Positions 21,741-32,139 of a DNA stretch of 34,364 bases are shown one piece after another. Numbering within the stretch: position 1 is the first letter of the stretch; every line of letters starts with the position of its first letter. The notes beneath the pieces are model-generated. The model searched no databases, was not told where the DNA came from, and was given only the letters and a program-made list of their open reading frames with translations. Origin of the DNA: Welwitschia mirabilis (Eukaryota; Gnetophyta; Gnetopsida; Welwitschiales); NCBI GenBank assembly GCA_051453625.1, contig JBOZIK010000001.1, positions 173,579,757-173,614,120 on the forward strand. The letters run 5' to 3'. The translations under genes were made by a program, and so were the position numbers.

Positions 21741-22025
21741 TTAATTTGTTTTATCATGTCTAACTTTATATTTTTGATAGTTCAAAATAAATTTATGACC
21801 TTTATTACAAATCTGACTACTACTAGTCAAATTATATTTAAGGCCATTCACATACAAAACTTCATAAATTTTAGATATGTTACCTTTATCAATGCATTCA
21901 ATGACTTCAATTTTAGTGTTTCGATCATTATCAAAGGTTACTTCTCCTCCATCAAAATTTTTTAAGTGTTGGAATCTTAGTTTGTCACCTATCATGTGTT
22001 GAGAACAATTACTATTCAAATATTA
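21741..22025 (-). pseudogene. Copia aspartic protease remnant
   Basis: It reads LNSNCSQHMIGDKLRFQHL, then the GGEVTF-D block and YEVLYVNGLKYNLTSSSQIC. The active-site motif, normally D-[ST]-G, is N-S-N: both flanking residues fit G-to-A change. Two codons upstream, where a tryptophan is common, is a TAA stop. The protease that would cut the polyprotein is therefore dead. The first residue of the open stretch is a TTG codon, so no true start lies here. Plus-strand frame 21756-21965 is a shadow. Confidence 0.82.
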
Positions 22026-22354
22026 ATAAGTTTTGCTTAATGCCTTAAACACTGTTTGAATTAACAAGCTTTTCTAATTGTTATCCCTTATCCGCTTAAT
22101 CCTTTTGGACTATTGTAATACATTATTTTTAAGAAAAAATTTGAATGAAAAAGTACTAGTAAGATTTAAAATTTCATTACCTTTCTAAATTTGCAAAGTA
22201 GTTTTGAATGACTTGATTTTTTACAAAAATTATAGGTAATCTTCAAAAGAAAATTATTATTTTTTCATGTTATCTTATTTGAATAAATGGCTGGTTTCGA
22301 GGAGGAAAAATGAATACCTCTTTTATTATGGAATAATATTCCTATTCTAAGCAT

Positions 22355-23626
22355 CTATTTCAATTTAATATAATTGTTAGAAAATTTATTTACAAAATGA
22401 GATAAATTTTTTACCTCTTGAATTAGGTTAGTGTTCTCTATTTGGATCATCTTGTATTTTTCCTTTAACAATTCCTTTTCCTTGTTTAAAGCCTTTACTA
22501 TTTTTTTTAGTTTATTAATATAATTTAATAGCTTTTCACATTTTGAGTACCGCTCTTGATAGGTGTTCTCTAACTCTTCTTTTCCTTCTTCTAGAATGTA
22601 CAAATTAGTTAGTTCATTAGAATAAGGCACATCTATTAAAGAAGATACTATTTTCATGAAGGAAAATCTCTTATCTTCATTTGATTCTTGATTAGAGCTT
22701 CTATCTTCTTCCTCATTTACATTGTCCCAAGTGGTAATAAATGATAATTTATTCACTGATATAGTCCTTTATTAGGACAATTATTTGTAACATATTTATA
22801 TCCTTTACAAGCATAGCATTAAATATCCATTCCTTTCTCTTAATCTCTTCCTGGATTGATTCACCTCTCTTCTTTTTTTTGTGTAAGAATTTTTTAAATA
22901 TTCTTGCTAATAGTACAACCTCATTCTCATTAAGGTTATCATCTGCTCTTTTAAATCTAGAATCTTCATGCACACTTTTTAATGCAAGATTTTTTTCTTA
23001 TTTTTAGAAAATTTCAATTCATAAGTTTGAATTGATGTTCTTACTTTCCTTAATGGTAATGACCTTTCTCTCAAAACACTTTAGAAGAGATCTTAGAACT
23101 TTTCTTACCACTTTTGCTTCCTCCATCTTTTTTCTTAGGCTTGCCATTAAGTTCACTATATTTGTTAATTTGTTAAAGAGATCTTATGGATTTTCTTCCT
23201 TCTTCATGTGAATATCTTCAAACTTCGAGATGAGAATCTATAATTTTACCTTCTTTATGATGGATGTCCCTTTATAAGCTATTTTAAGAATGTCTTAGGC
23301 TTTTTTAACATGTTCACAATTTATGATCCTCTTGATTTCTTTTGCACAAACTACATAAAAAATAACATCAAGATCATGGACATCTAGATTACTTTGGCCT
23401 TATCAATGGAAGTTCATTAGTCTCAAGGTTTTACAATAATTACAATGGTATCATTATTATCTATTTTGGTTATTGTAGATACATCATATCTATAGTAGAT
23501 AACCTCTTTTATGTCTACATCAAGAGACCCAAGAAAACTTCTCATTCAGGTCTTCTAGTAATCATAGTTAATTCCATAAAATATAGGTGATCTTCTAGTA
23601 AAGAGATCATTAGTAGGATTACTCAT
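22355..23626 (-). pseudogene. Gag remnant with UBN2-like domain, zinc knuckle and coiled coil
   Basis: The start codon is at 23624-23626, opening with MSNPTNDLFTRRSPIFYGIN and then an in-frame TAG where a tryptophan is usual. Between about 23350 and 23130 come blocks matching the copia gag (UBN2) domain, such as KLTNIVNLMASL. A Lys-rich stretch (FKKFLHKKKKR) near 22880 leads to a CCHC-like knuckle at 22777-22818, CYACKGYKYVTNNC, in which the histidine is tyrosine. The frame 22355-22756 is rich in E, K and L and likely formed a coiled coil (NKLKKIVKALNKEKELLKEK). This coiled coil after the knuckle is common in Sirevirus gag. The protein would have formed the particle. Confidence 0.78.
22777..22818 (-). 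other. Gag zinc knuckle with His-to-Tyr change
   Basis: C-x2-C-x4-Y-x4-C. The knuckle is expected to have His at the third ligand; here the codon is TAT, one transition from CAT. It lies in a different frame from its neighbouring open stretches. Confidence 0.8.
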
Positions 23627-23650
23627 AACTAGGGTTAAGAAGTTAAGATC
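23627..23650 (-). other. Degenerate primer-binding-site position of the Sirevirus
   Basis: The minus strand after the LTR end (CTAACA at 23651) reads GATCTTAACTTC, only a poor match to the initiator-Met site TGGTATCAGAGC. The position is right, but the site itself has decayed past recognition. Confidence 0.35.
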
Positions 23651-24814
23651 TGTTAGGATTTATAACTAACTCAACTTAACTTTAATATGAAATAAAGGAT
23701 CTAAAAACCCAGGGGGAAGGGTTGAATTGGTTTGTAGAAAATAAAATTTACCACTCAAAAATCACATCAAAGATGTTTATGCATTTGAAATAAGAACCTA
23801 ATTATTATCAAAGGAAATTAGATGAATGAAAGAGTAAGAAAATAAATAAAATATAAAATATTAAAGAAGAGAACTAGATACAATAATTTATAGTGATTTA
23901 AGGAAAATCCTCCTACTTCACTCTCTGCTATTAATTTCAATCTTAAGATGATCTAGATCCTTGTTGCTTTCTTTTCAAGTTTCTAGGTCAACCTACAGCC
24001 TTTACAAATAGAATTTTTAAGGCTAATTCTTAGCCTTTATAATTAAATACTTTGGTCAGAATAATATGCTTAAATATGTTAACTCCACTAGATCCAAAGT
24101 ATAACAAAGTTAAAATACACTATTTGAAGAGAAGTTAATAAGTACAGGCTTGTACATTATAGTATTTTGATCAATGAATATCAACAGTACAAAAATGTCC
24201 TTTTTTAAAAATTAATAACATTGATATTTTGATTTATTTGGATCATATAGAAACTAAATTTTTAGTATTAATAGTTAAATCTCACACTTTCATGGTTAAA
24301 AATGAAAGAGATAAACTAAAAAATTTCATTTCTGCTATGACTGACTGACCTCTTGAAACATCTAATTGATCCAATTGATTACTATTACTTAATCTAGTCA
24401 TTTCTATTTTATTCTATTCAATCTAATTTTCTTGCATAACATAGTGTAGTCAACCCCACCCAACATTCGATCGACCACTTTAGGTCTATGTCTGCTCGAC
24501 TTCTTTTTGATCTGGTTAACCACTTATCAACTTGATATGAAAAACATATTTAGTACAGGTTTACTTGATCTTATAGGATCTAGTTGATCCCTTGAAAAAT
24601 TAATTATATCATTTTTGCTATGTATCTAATTAATCCCTCTTGTATTTGATTGACCCCTTGATAAATTGATCACTTTTTAGATGCATATGAAACTAGTGAA
24701 AAATATTAGATTACTTCTGATCTACAAGGACTTTTAGTTTTCTAAGATATTTACAACATATTACACTACACTAGAGTTGTTATTTTGACATCAACTTAGC
24801 AATATAAATTAAAA
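23651..24814 (-). repeat. 5' LTR of the minus-strand Sirevirus
   Basis: It pairs with 15980-17178 and ends in CTAACA on the minus strand at 23651. Its outer end near 24814 has lost the TG (TT there). It lacks the tandem duplication seen at the other LTR, so that duplication arose after insertion. Confidence 0.8.
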
Positions 24815-27104
24815 TTTAAAACATAGAAAATTATGTGTAACTCATTAAGACATAAGATTTCTTTCATATATCTTTCCACATGTCTAATCTTACTTCTTAC
24901 TAGCTTATAAATTCTAAAACTATTTATGCTACAAATGAGAAATCCTTAAGGGTTATTCATGTTAAAAATGTTATGTGGCAGTAACTGGGAAAGTTCTAAT
25001 TTTCTATTTCAAGGTTATTTTTCTCTAGTAAAAACAATAAATGAAAAATCAAGAAGAATATTTTCATTATATTAAGGAAAAAAAGTATGATAGGCCATAT
25101 ATACTAGATGTTAAAAATTATTATTTAATAGGATGTTGCTACTATTATAATTCAAGATGCATACCTTTAGCACATATAAATAAGATATTTTATGCAGTTT
25201 GGTTTAAACATACTTTACTTTCATTTTTTTAATTCCTTCATGATGTTACACATTTGACAATTTCTATGAAATTTGCAAGGTTTCTAAATTCCGTAGAGTA
25301 ATTGTTTGGAGAGATACAATGGAAAAAGAGGTTAGAACTTTTTTATTTGCATGGTAATGAATTTGAGATTAGTAATAAACCTTTAGTATTATCTTTTTCT
25401 TGATTTGCATATTGAGTCCTCACGTGGACTAGTTAAGCACAAAGAACCAAAAGTGCTTATATTTGTGGATTTCTATTACTCTACTTAGAGAAAAACTATT
25501 AATGAATTAAAAATTTGCTTTTTTAAAGGTAAAATACCTTTTTCATTAAAGGGTCATAAAAGGTAATAAAGATTACAAAATCCATATATAAGAGTCAAGG
25601 TTATAGAGCTAACAGACTAAAGAAATCAATGCATTAATTAGCTAGAATAAAAAACCAAAGTCTTGAAGAAGGTTAGCTAATTAATCATACTTTTTTTAAG
25701 GTCTAAATTAGATTATTTTAATCTATTATCTTTAAAAATGTATACGTATATTATCAAATGTGCAAAAATTATCAAAAGTTAGTTAATCTATCTCCTTTGT
25801 GTAGATATCTAAAATAATTATTGCTTACCTAAGTCAATTATATAGTACTAGAAGAATACTAGCAAGTGAAGGCCTATTGTAATTATCATGAAAGTGAATT
25901 AAGTAGAGTTTTCCATAAATCTTGATTTCATCTTAATCATCATCATTATACTTAATATATTACATGTTTATTTCTATAATGGCAACACATAACTTACACG
26001 TAGTAATATAGGGCTACAATGTGAAACATCTATTATTAAACTAGCCATAGGATAAGAATCAATTAATATTTTTAAGATTCATAGTTAATAACGTTTACAT
26101 TAACAACTACATTAGAGAGGTCGTTAAGATATTTCTTTAATGTATAAGCATCATATTACTTAAAACATAATATAATATGCATTTATTTATCATGAATGAG
26201 CTAATAGAGCTTATTAGAAAAACTAACACCTTATCCTTACCTTGTTTCATCACAAATATTATTCATATAAAGGTAAAGGAATTATTAGTAGTGTAAAACC
26301 CTAATTTAATTTACCATTAATAAGAACTTTTTAAAATATTAATAAAAATTCTTAGTAGAACTAGGATCAACTTTTGTGTAAGCTTTATTAGTATTTTTGA
26401 ATATGTATTTATGAAAAATAGATGATACAAATATTTCTTATGAAATATTAATTTAGTTTACAAACAATAGTGATGTTACTTATGTGTCCTATATTTCTTT
26501 CTAGTTTTTCAACACCTTGAGATATCTTGTATATAGTTGATGAGATGTCAACTTATTTTAATATAAACATTAGTATAGATTTAGGATAATTTCTAATCAA
26601 TATAATAGAAGATTACATCTCTTATTATTAACATCTTAACTCGATATTTAGCCACCCTCTAGACATGAGTTTCTTTTACTTTGGGTTCTAAACTAAACAA
26701 ACATAGGTAGTCTCAATTCTATAAGCTTACTTCAACTTGATATATCATCGAAAAGGTGGGAGATAATACATGAGTTGGATGCATGCTTATAGCTAACCAC
26801 CACTTTCTTGAAGCATCTTAGAATGATACAACATGATCCTTTACTACCAAGGACGCAAGATATTAAGTTAGAGTAAGTATATAAATGGTAGGGGAGGAGA
26901 GTAATGATAAAATGCACTTTGAGAAGCACTTATTTAGAAAATGAAAAAAAGGTAATGGAACCCACCTTGATGATGAAATCCAAGTAGGTGAAAAACTTTA
27001 TTAGAATTATCTTGATTTAGATATAATATGGTAAATACACTACACAAATGCATGTATACAATTTTAACTAATATGGATATTTAGTTTCTTATTTGCTACA
27101 TAAT

Positions 27105-27129
27105 ATAAACCTATTTTCATTAGGTTTAT
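27105..27129. repeat. 9-bp perfect inverted repeat
   Basis: ATAAACCTA and TAGGTTTAT around a 7-base loop. It may form a small hairpin. No function is evident. Confidence 0.7.
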
Positions 27130-28085
27130 GTTACTAAAATAATTAGACATGGAAGGATAAAAAATATACATAATCTTCATTTGGTGTGTTACAAAATAAT
27201 TATTTTTAAAAATATAGTAATAGAATTCATGAGATTATAAATATATTCTTTTGATTTGATGTATCTATAACATCCAAATACATCATATTTTTACTCTAGA
27301 ATTCTTTTAAAAAGAAATAAAAATGTTCTACACATGAAACTCTAGATCTTTTTAAACCCTTTCTCCAAGCTTAACTAATAACTTTCTAACATAATAATAT
27401 GATTAATGAAGAGAAAATTTAAAGTCCAAAATGTAATACTTATTTAAAATTCATATAAGTCCAATAAAAGGAATAAAAGTAAAAAGAGCAAAGTAAGTTA
27501 ATAAGAGTGTCAAAATGAAAATTATCATAAATTTCTAAAATATTTATTAAAAGAATAGAAAATAGAGAAGAGGAGGATTTATATACAAACAAAAAGTATT
27601 AATGATATTAAAAAATTAAAGTTAATGATGACTTACCATAGTGATAAGGTCACAAACATAAAGATCTAGAGGTTTAGAGTCTAAGCCCCAATGTTGGCGG
27701 GGATGAAGAATATTGTGTTGCATCCTTATGCTATAAGCCTAAATGCCATTGGGTAATTATGTAACATAAAAACTTACTAGCTTACCATTATTTAGGGGGA
27801 AAAAAATGAAAGACTAAAACAACATTAAAATACACCTTTTTTAAATATCTAATTAGTTAATCTTAAGTTATGCTAAAATAGGAAATTCACTCATTACTCA
27901 AGAATAAGACCTTAATAAGAAAGGCATAAATTATGCTCCATCAAAGAAAATTTCATAAAAATAATGTAAAATATAATTTATTTAATTATTATACACTTAG
28001 AATCTTAAATCACTAGAATGATTTTATTTAACAAATTTTCAATAATTAGTTAAATAATTTCTACCAAGCTACTTTACTTCGCAAA

Positions 28086-28136
28086 TTTCTTTATTTTACT
28101 TGTTTGTTTTTTACATAAATAAGTAAAATAAAGAAA
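28086..28136. repeat. 16-bp perfect inverted repeat, 19-base loop
   Basis: Arms TTTCTTTATTTTACTT (28086-28101) and AAGTAAAATAAAGAAA (28121-28136) are perfectly complementary, with a T-rich loop. It is the longest perfect hairpin I found. It could be the core of an old hairpin-type MITE or a cruciform; no TIR or target duplication beyond it was recognised. Confidence 0.85.
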
Positions 28137-28387
28137 AAAGAAAATACCTATAATATATTATATAATATAAATCATGGAGATCTATTAACTATATTTGGTT
28201 ACACCAGGTAATAAACAAGCATAAGCCTTCTCATGGAATATGTGTCTGCATAATCCAAAGTCTTAGTAAATTCCTCTAGATAGTCTAGTTAAAATACAAT
28301 GCCAATGAAGCCATGTTGGTGTACTATTACATGGTAAAGATTGTAATTTGCTTTTAATTTTAATATTTTATTCTAAAAATAAAACTT

Positions 28388-28540
28388 GATGATGTCTCAG
28401 GCTTATTAGATAGCATCTTAAACTTATTAGATGGTGTCTCAAACTTAAACCACTTAAAATCAAAAGATTACTTAGAACATTTATGACTCTAGAAAGTATC
28501 TTAGGCTTAAACTACTTAAAATGAAAAGATTTCTTAAACA
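28388..28540. repeat. Local degenerate direct repeats
   Basis: A unit like TGTCTCAGGCTTATTAGA recurs about every 22-25 bases from 28388 to 28450. A longer unit (CTTAAACCACTTAAAAT, then CAAAAGATT) recurs about 60 bases later with AAACTACTTAAAATGAAAAG. It is a small array of unknown origin. Confidence 0.6.
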
Positions 28541-29229
28541 TATTTTAATGATTAGACATAGTTTAATTAAGTTTTTTAATGTCTTATTTTATTGATAAAA
28601 TACCATTTGTTCCTTATTTTTGTACAAAAAGCATTTCGATGGAATAGTATGTTCTTTTTTTATTTCTTTATCTCTTTATGAATAGTATGCTTTAAACAAA
28701 AAAGGACAAAATTTCTTGAGTTCCAATGTAGTTGATTTATTATGTTAATTCTTTTTAGTTTTATATATAAAAACACCTAGAATTTTTTTTAAGCATCTTT
28801 TTTGGTCCATGCAAATATTCTAAAAAAACTACTACTCACTTTTAGGGAATTTATGATTAAAAATTAATCATTAATTATTGATAAAGGAAAAAATAAATTA
28901 TTATATATATATTTTTAAACTAGACTTATTACATAACTTTTAGAGATTAGCTCTTTTAAATTTTGACATCTACAAATATATTTACAAAGATTATACATTG
29001 AGTGTAAAAATTGTCTAAAGTTTTAGAATTATTACCAACCTCACTATACTAAAAGGGTAATAACTTCTAAACTAATTTGAATTTTTAAGTGATTCAATAT
29101 ATTTTAAAAATATTATCCAATTATCTCTAATTTTAACTATTCATTTACTAGAAAAGACATAGTATTAATTCTATAATTTGAGATTAAACACATATCATCT
29201 TTTGCATTTCTTGTTGAAGTTAATTTTCT

Positions 29230-29267
29230 ACAATATTTTTAAAAAATTAACTCTCAAAAAATATTGT
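29230..29267. repeat. 11-bp inverted repeat
   Basis: ACAATATTTTT (29230-29240) and AAAAATATTGT (29257-29267). Low-complexity arms make a chance origin possible. Confidence 0.6.
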
Positions 29268-29937
29268 TGTAATCTTAAGTGAATCCTAGACCTATCAAAG
29301 AAAATCTCATTAAGTTATAAGTAATAATTAATAAATTATTACTACCCTAAGTTATGTTACCAAATTCAAATGAATGAACTTTATCTAAATAAGAAAGTAA
29401 AATTCATATATACCTATAAGCAATTCTAGTTGATGAAATTTAATGAAAATACCTAATTTAATTAGTCTATGTAGCATAAAAAATAAATTTTAACTAATAA
29501 AAATCTACATTAATTATAAAAATTAATGCATGAGATTAAGTAAGAATAGATAACTTCAATGAGCTTGAGGATTAACATGAAGGACTACCTAGTGTAAATG
29601 GGATTCAATATTAGGCAATCCATCATATAAGAGTATTATAATGCATACATGATATATAATGAAACTTTTAAAGTTAGTTAATAATGCACAACAAAATAAA
29701 AGCACCCAAATATTATAGTGAATGCCCTCATTACTTGGCCAAAATTATTCATTGATAATCCCATCAACCAAGCATGTAAAGAGATTCCTTAAATTTTTTT
29801 CCTCATCTTGGGCTGAGTCAAATAGAAGAGATTATGTTAATTAATTAAACATTATAATAATCTTATGTAATGGCATAATGTAATACTTTTATAAGACTAT
29901 AAATTTCCTTAAGAAAAGACAACATGAAAATATAATA

Positions 29938-29955
29938 AGTAGGAAAACCTACTTG
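29938..29955. repeat. 7-bp inverted repeat with 4-base loop
   Basis: AAGTAGG AAAA CCTACTT, a compact hairpin inside the diverged LTR fragment, transcribed if the TATA motif at 30167 was active. It may be part of the LTR's RNA structure. Confidence 0.6.
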
Positions 29956-30022
29956 GAAAATTGATGATTGGAGGCTTGTACTTGATGAATATTGATGAAG
30001 ATTTGATGAAGTTTTAAGATTT

Positions 30023-30053
30023 AAGCTTCAAGTTTCAAGCTCCAAGCTTCAAG
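30023..30053. repeat. 7-bp tandem repeat (AAGCTTC)4
   Basis: AAGCTTC AAGTTTC AAGCTCC AAGCTTC AAG, four units with two substitutions. It lies about 115-150 bases downstream of the minus-strand TATA motif, in the putative transcribed part of the LTR. Confidence 0.8.
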
Positions 30054-30166
30054 AATCACACTAAAAAATAAGAGCATGAGAAGAGAATAGAAGTATAAAG
30101 AAGAGAATTTGATGACATGCACTTACATGAAAATGAAAAATTGGTTTTCATGATATTGAAGGCCTC

Positions 30167-30174
30167 TATTTATA
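30167..30174 (-). promoter_or_regulatory. Minus-strand TATA box, probable LTR promoter
   Basis: The minus strand reads ACTTATAAATAGAGGCC, a strong plant TATA context, followed by a CT-rich leader-like stretch (TTCTCTTCTTTATACTTCTA near 30105-30085). With the LTR match just downstream, it is best read as the LTR's promoter. Confidence 0.55.
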
Positions 30175-30407
30175 AGTAAATGATAGACCAAAAGTCCTAT
30201 ATTATTGTTTATAAACCACATACATCATTTTACCCATGAGGTCATATGATCTAATTAAAGTAGATGAGATTGATCACATTGAGTAGGATAAGATGGGTCA
30301 CATTTAATTGGATACTATTGAGTAATAATAAGTCAATTAAGCTTGAATGATTAATAATAAGTTGGTTGACCTTGAATAAGAGTGTGTGCATTTATTCACA
30401 TGATCTT

Positions 30408-30430
30408 GAATTTTATGATCCATAAAATTC
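30408..30430. repeat. 10-bp perfect inverted repeat
   Basis: GAATTTTATG ATC CATAAAATTC with a 3-base loop. It lies just outside the diverged LTR fragment. No function is evident. Confidence 0.75.
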
Positions 30431-32129
30431 ATCAACATAAAAAACAATAAAGAAAATTTCATAATCAAATGTAGTGCATTTTATTCACTTCTTTTATCAA
30501 CTACATTAAACATTTAGTTTACCAAGAAAATTTCTATTTTTAACTTAGACAAGCCACATGAATAATTAGGTAATATAAAGAGTTGATTTTAATAATTTAC
30601 CATGTAAGTTAAATTTCCTTGCATAAATGAAATTATTTTATTTTAACATTTGATTGCTTGTTTATTTTTATTATATCAAGAATATCAAAACTATAAAAAC
30701 TACTGAAAATTAAGATTAATTACTTAAAAAAAATCATATAAGCATCTATAATTTAATATTAAGCCTAAATAATTTAACATAAGAAAACATATAAGTCATC
30801 ACTGACTATAAAAATAAATATTAGTTTTTACATAGCCTAAAGAAAGGTTTTATGTTAAAAATAAAATACTAAAGAGTGTCATAAAATTAAGATGTGGGAT
30901 ATAATAGGTAAACACTTCATTATTTAATCATACTTATATTCATAAAACTATAGATGGAAAATTAGGTAGATAGGATAATGCACAAGAGATGATTAACAAT
31001 CTAGCATTGTTTGCCCATTACCTCCTTCTTTTAGCATAATCACCCTCTCTTAGTAGTCTACCCATTGTTAATTTTCCTGTTATTACTTCATGTTCATCTT
31101 ACTAGGAGTCTCAAGAAACTATTTATTACTAAAGAACCTAAATTATAAAGATGAAATCTTCTTGCATGAGGTATTAAGGTAGAATATATCATGTATGAGG
31201 AATTTAAGAGGTGTAATAAATAAAATAATTAATTTTAAGAGAAATACATAAGAAAATTTTAATTACCCCATATTTAATTTATGCTCATATGCCTCTTAAT
31301 TCTCAAATTTTCATGTCTAGTTTATTAGATTAAATAATTATCTCTCCTATTAATTTTCCTCATTTATTTCTTCATATGTATGTAGCTACTTATGCAAATA
31401 TTTCGTTCATCCATCTATTCTTTTCTATTAAGATATTAATTTATAGTGCTTAAGTGAATTACTTGTCTAGTTGAAAGCTATTTTGTGATATAATAAATGA
31501 CATTAACCACCATTATTATATGTTGGATATCATTATATGCCATCTTTTTCAAGCTATCTCTCACATGTTTTGTACATAGATAATATTTATATTTGATTGG
31601 TAGTATCAAATTATAAAATGTTTTGTAATTTTTTCATTTTATTCATGTGAAACAAAGGTAAAAAAGAAATAAAACATTTTTTCTTTATTTTTTAAGTATT
31701 GAGTGGTGGAATGATAGGATTTGTGGATTTTTAATGATTATATATGAATGTACTTATAGAGTTTTATGCAATAACTCATTTACCCATTTTAATTTAATTT
31801 CCATACATAAATAATTGTGTGATATTCCACATGTGATTTTTAAGAAACTTCATACTTATTTCATGTAATAATTATCAAATTTTGATATGATCATGTTAAT
31901 TTTTGACATATTTTAAACATTTTTTAAAGTATTGTAAATAATTTCTTATGTTCTATTCTTTTCTTTTAATGTTAAGGGATGATTGGTTAGGAGCATGTTA
32001 AGAGTATATTTAGAATATTTTAATCCCTTAATTATGTCTATTTTTCCATCCTAATATTAATATTTATTACATCATATCTATAAAATCATCTTAAAATCCT
32101 ACATTGCTAAACTACATTTTTTAATTTAT

Positions 32130-32139
32130 NNNNNNNNNN
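32130..32139. other. Assembly gap (10 N)
   Basis: Ten N. The true length is unknown, so links across it should not be assumed. Confidence 0.99.

Larger units (their letters stand above)
15862..24814 (-). mobile_element. Sirevirus-type Ty1/copia retrotransposon, minus strand, degraded
   Basis: LTRs at 15980-17178 and 23651-24814 flank a full copia order on the minus strand: gag, protease, integrase, reverse transcriptase, RNase H, plus an env-like ORF between pol and the 3' LTR. Integrase before reverse transcriptase defines copia. The extra ORF, coiled-coil gag and long internal region point to the Sirevirus (SIRE/Maximus) lineage. Every gene is broken by stops and frame shifts. By eye the LTRs agree at about 85% in the best stretch (23750-23870 against 16070-16190) and less elsewhere, so insertion is old. 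No target-site duplication could be recognised. Confidence 0.88.
24815..29539. other. 4.7 kb of AT-rich DNA with no recognisable gene
   Basis: Short open frames at 25041-25232 and on the minus strand at 26732-26929 have no family motif and no good coding signal. The stretch 27650-27780 is slightly richer in G+C, without further pattern. Small inverted repeats and a local repeat array are listed separately. Part of this is probably retroelement sequence decayed beyond reading. Confidence 0.5.
29540..30220 (-). repeat. Diverged LTR fragment related to the 732-7267 element
   Basis: The block with CATTACTTGGCCAAAATT, then ATCCCATCAACCAAGCATG and GAGAT near 29730-29785 matches TTACTTAGCCAAAAGATC, then CCATCACCAAGCATAAGAGA in copy B (6280-6330), and copy A at 1425-1475. 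It is in the same orientation. To its right (upstream on the minus strand) it continues past a TATA motif at 30167-30174. It is a diverged member or subfamily of the same LTR group; limits are approximate, and no partner LTR or internal region was found. Confidence 0.55.

Noticed and set aside
25041-25232. 63-codon plus-strand open frame with ATG
   Set aside because: The peptide has no recognisable motif, no neighbour relation, and the length is within chance for this composition.
25421-25426. CACGTG G-box, centred in a short palindrome AGTCC...GGACT
   Set aside because: A single six-base site with no TATA motif or gene beside it.
26732-26929. Minus-strand open frame and a plus-strand TATATAAATGG near 26877
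   Set aside because: No family motif in the frame; the TATA-like string is common in DNA this AT-rich and nothing downstream supports a promoter.
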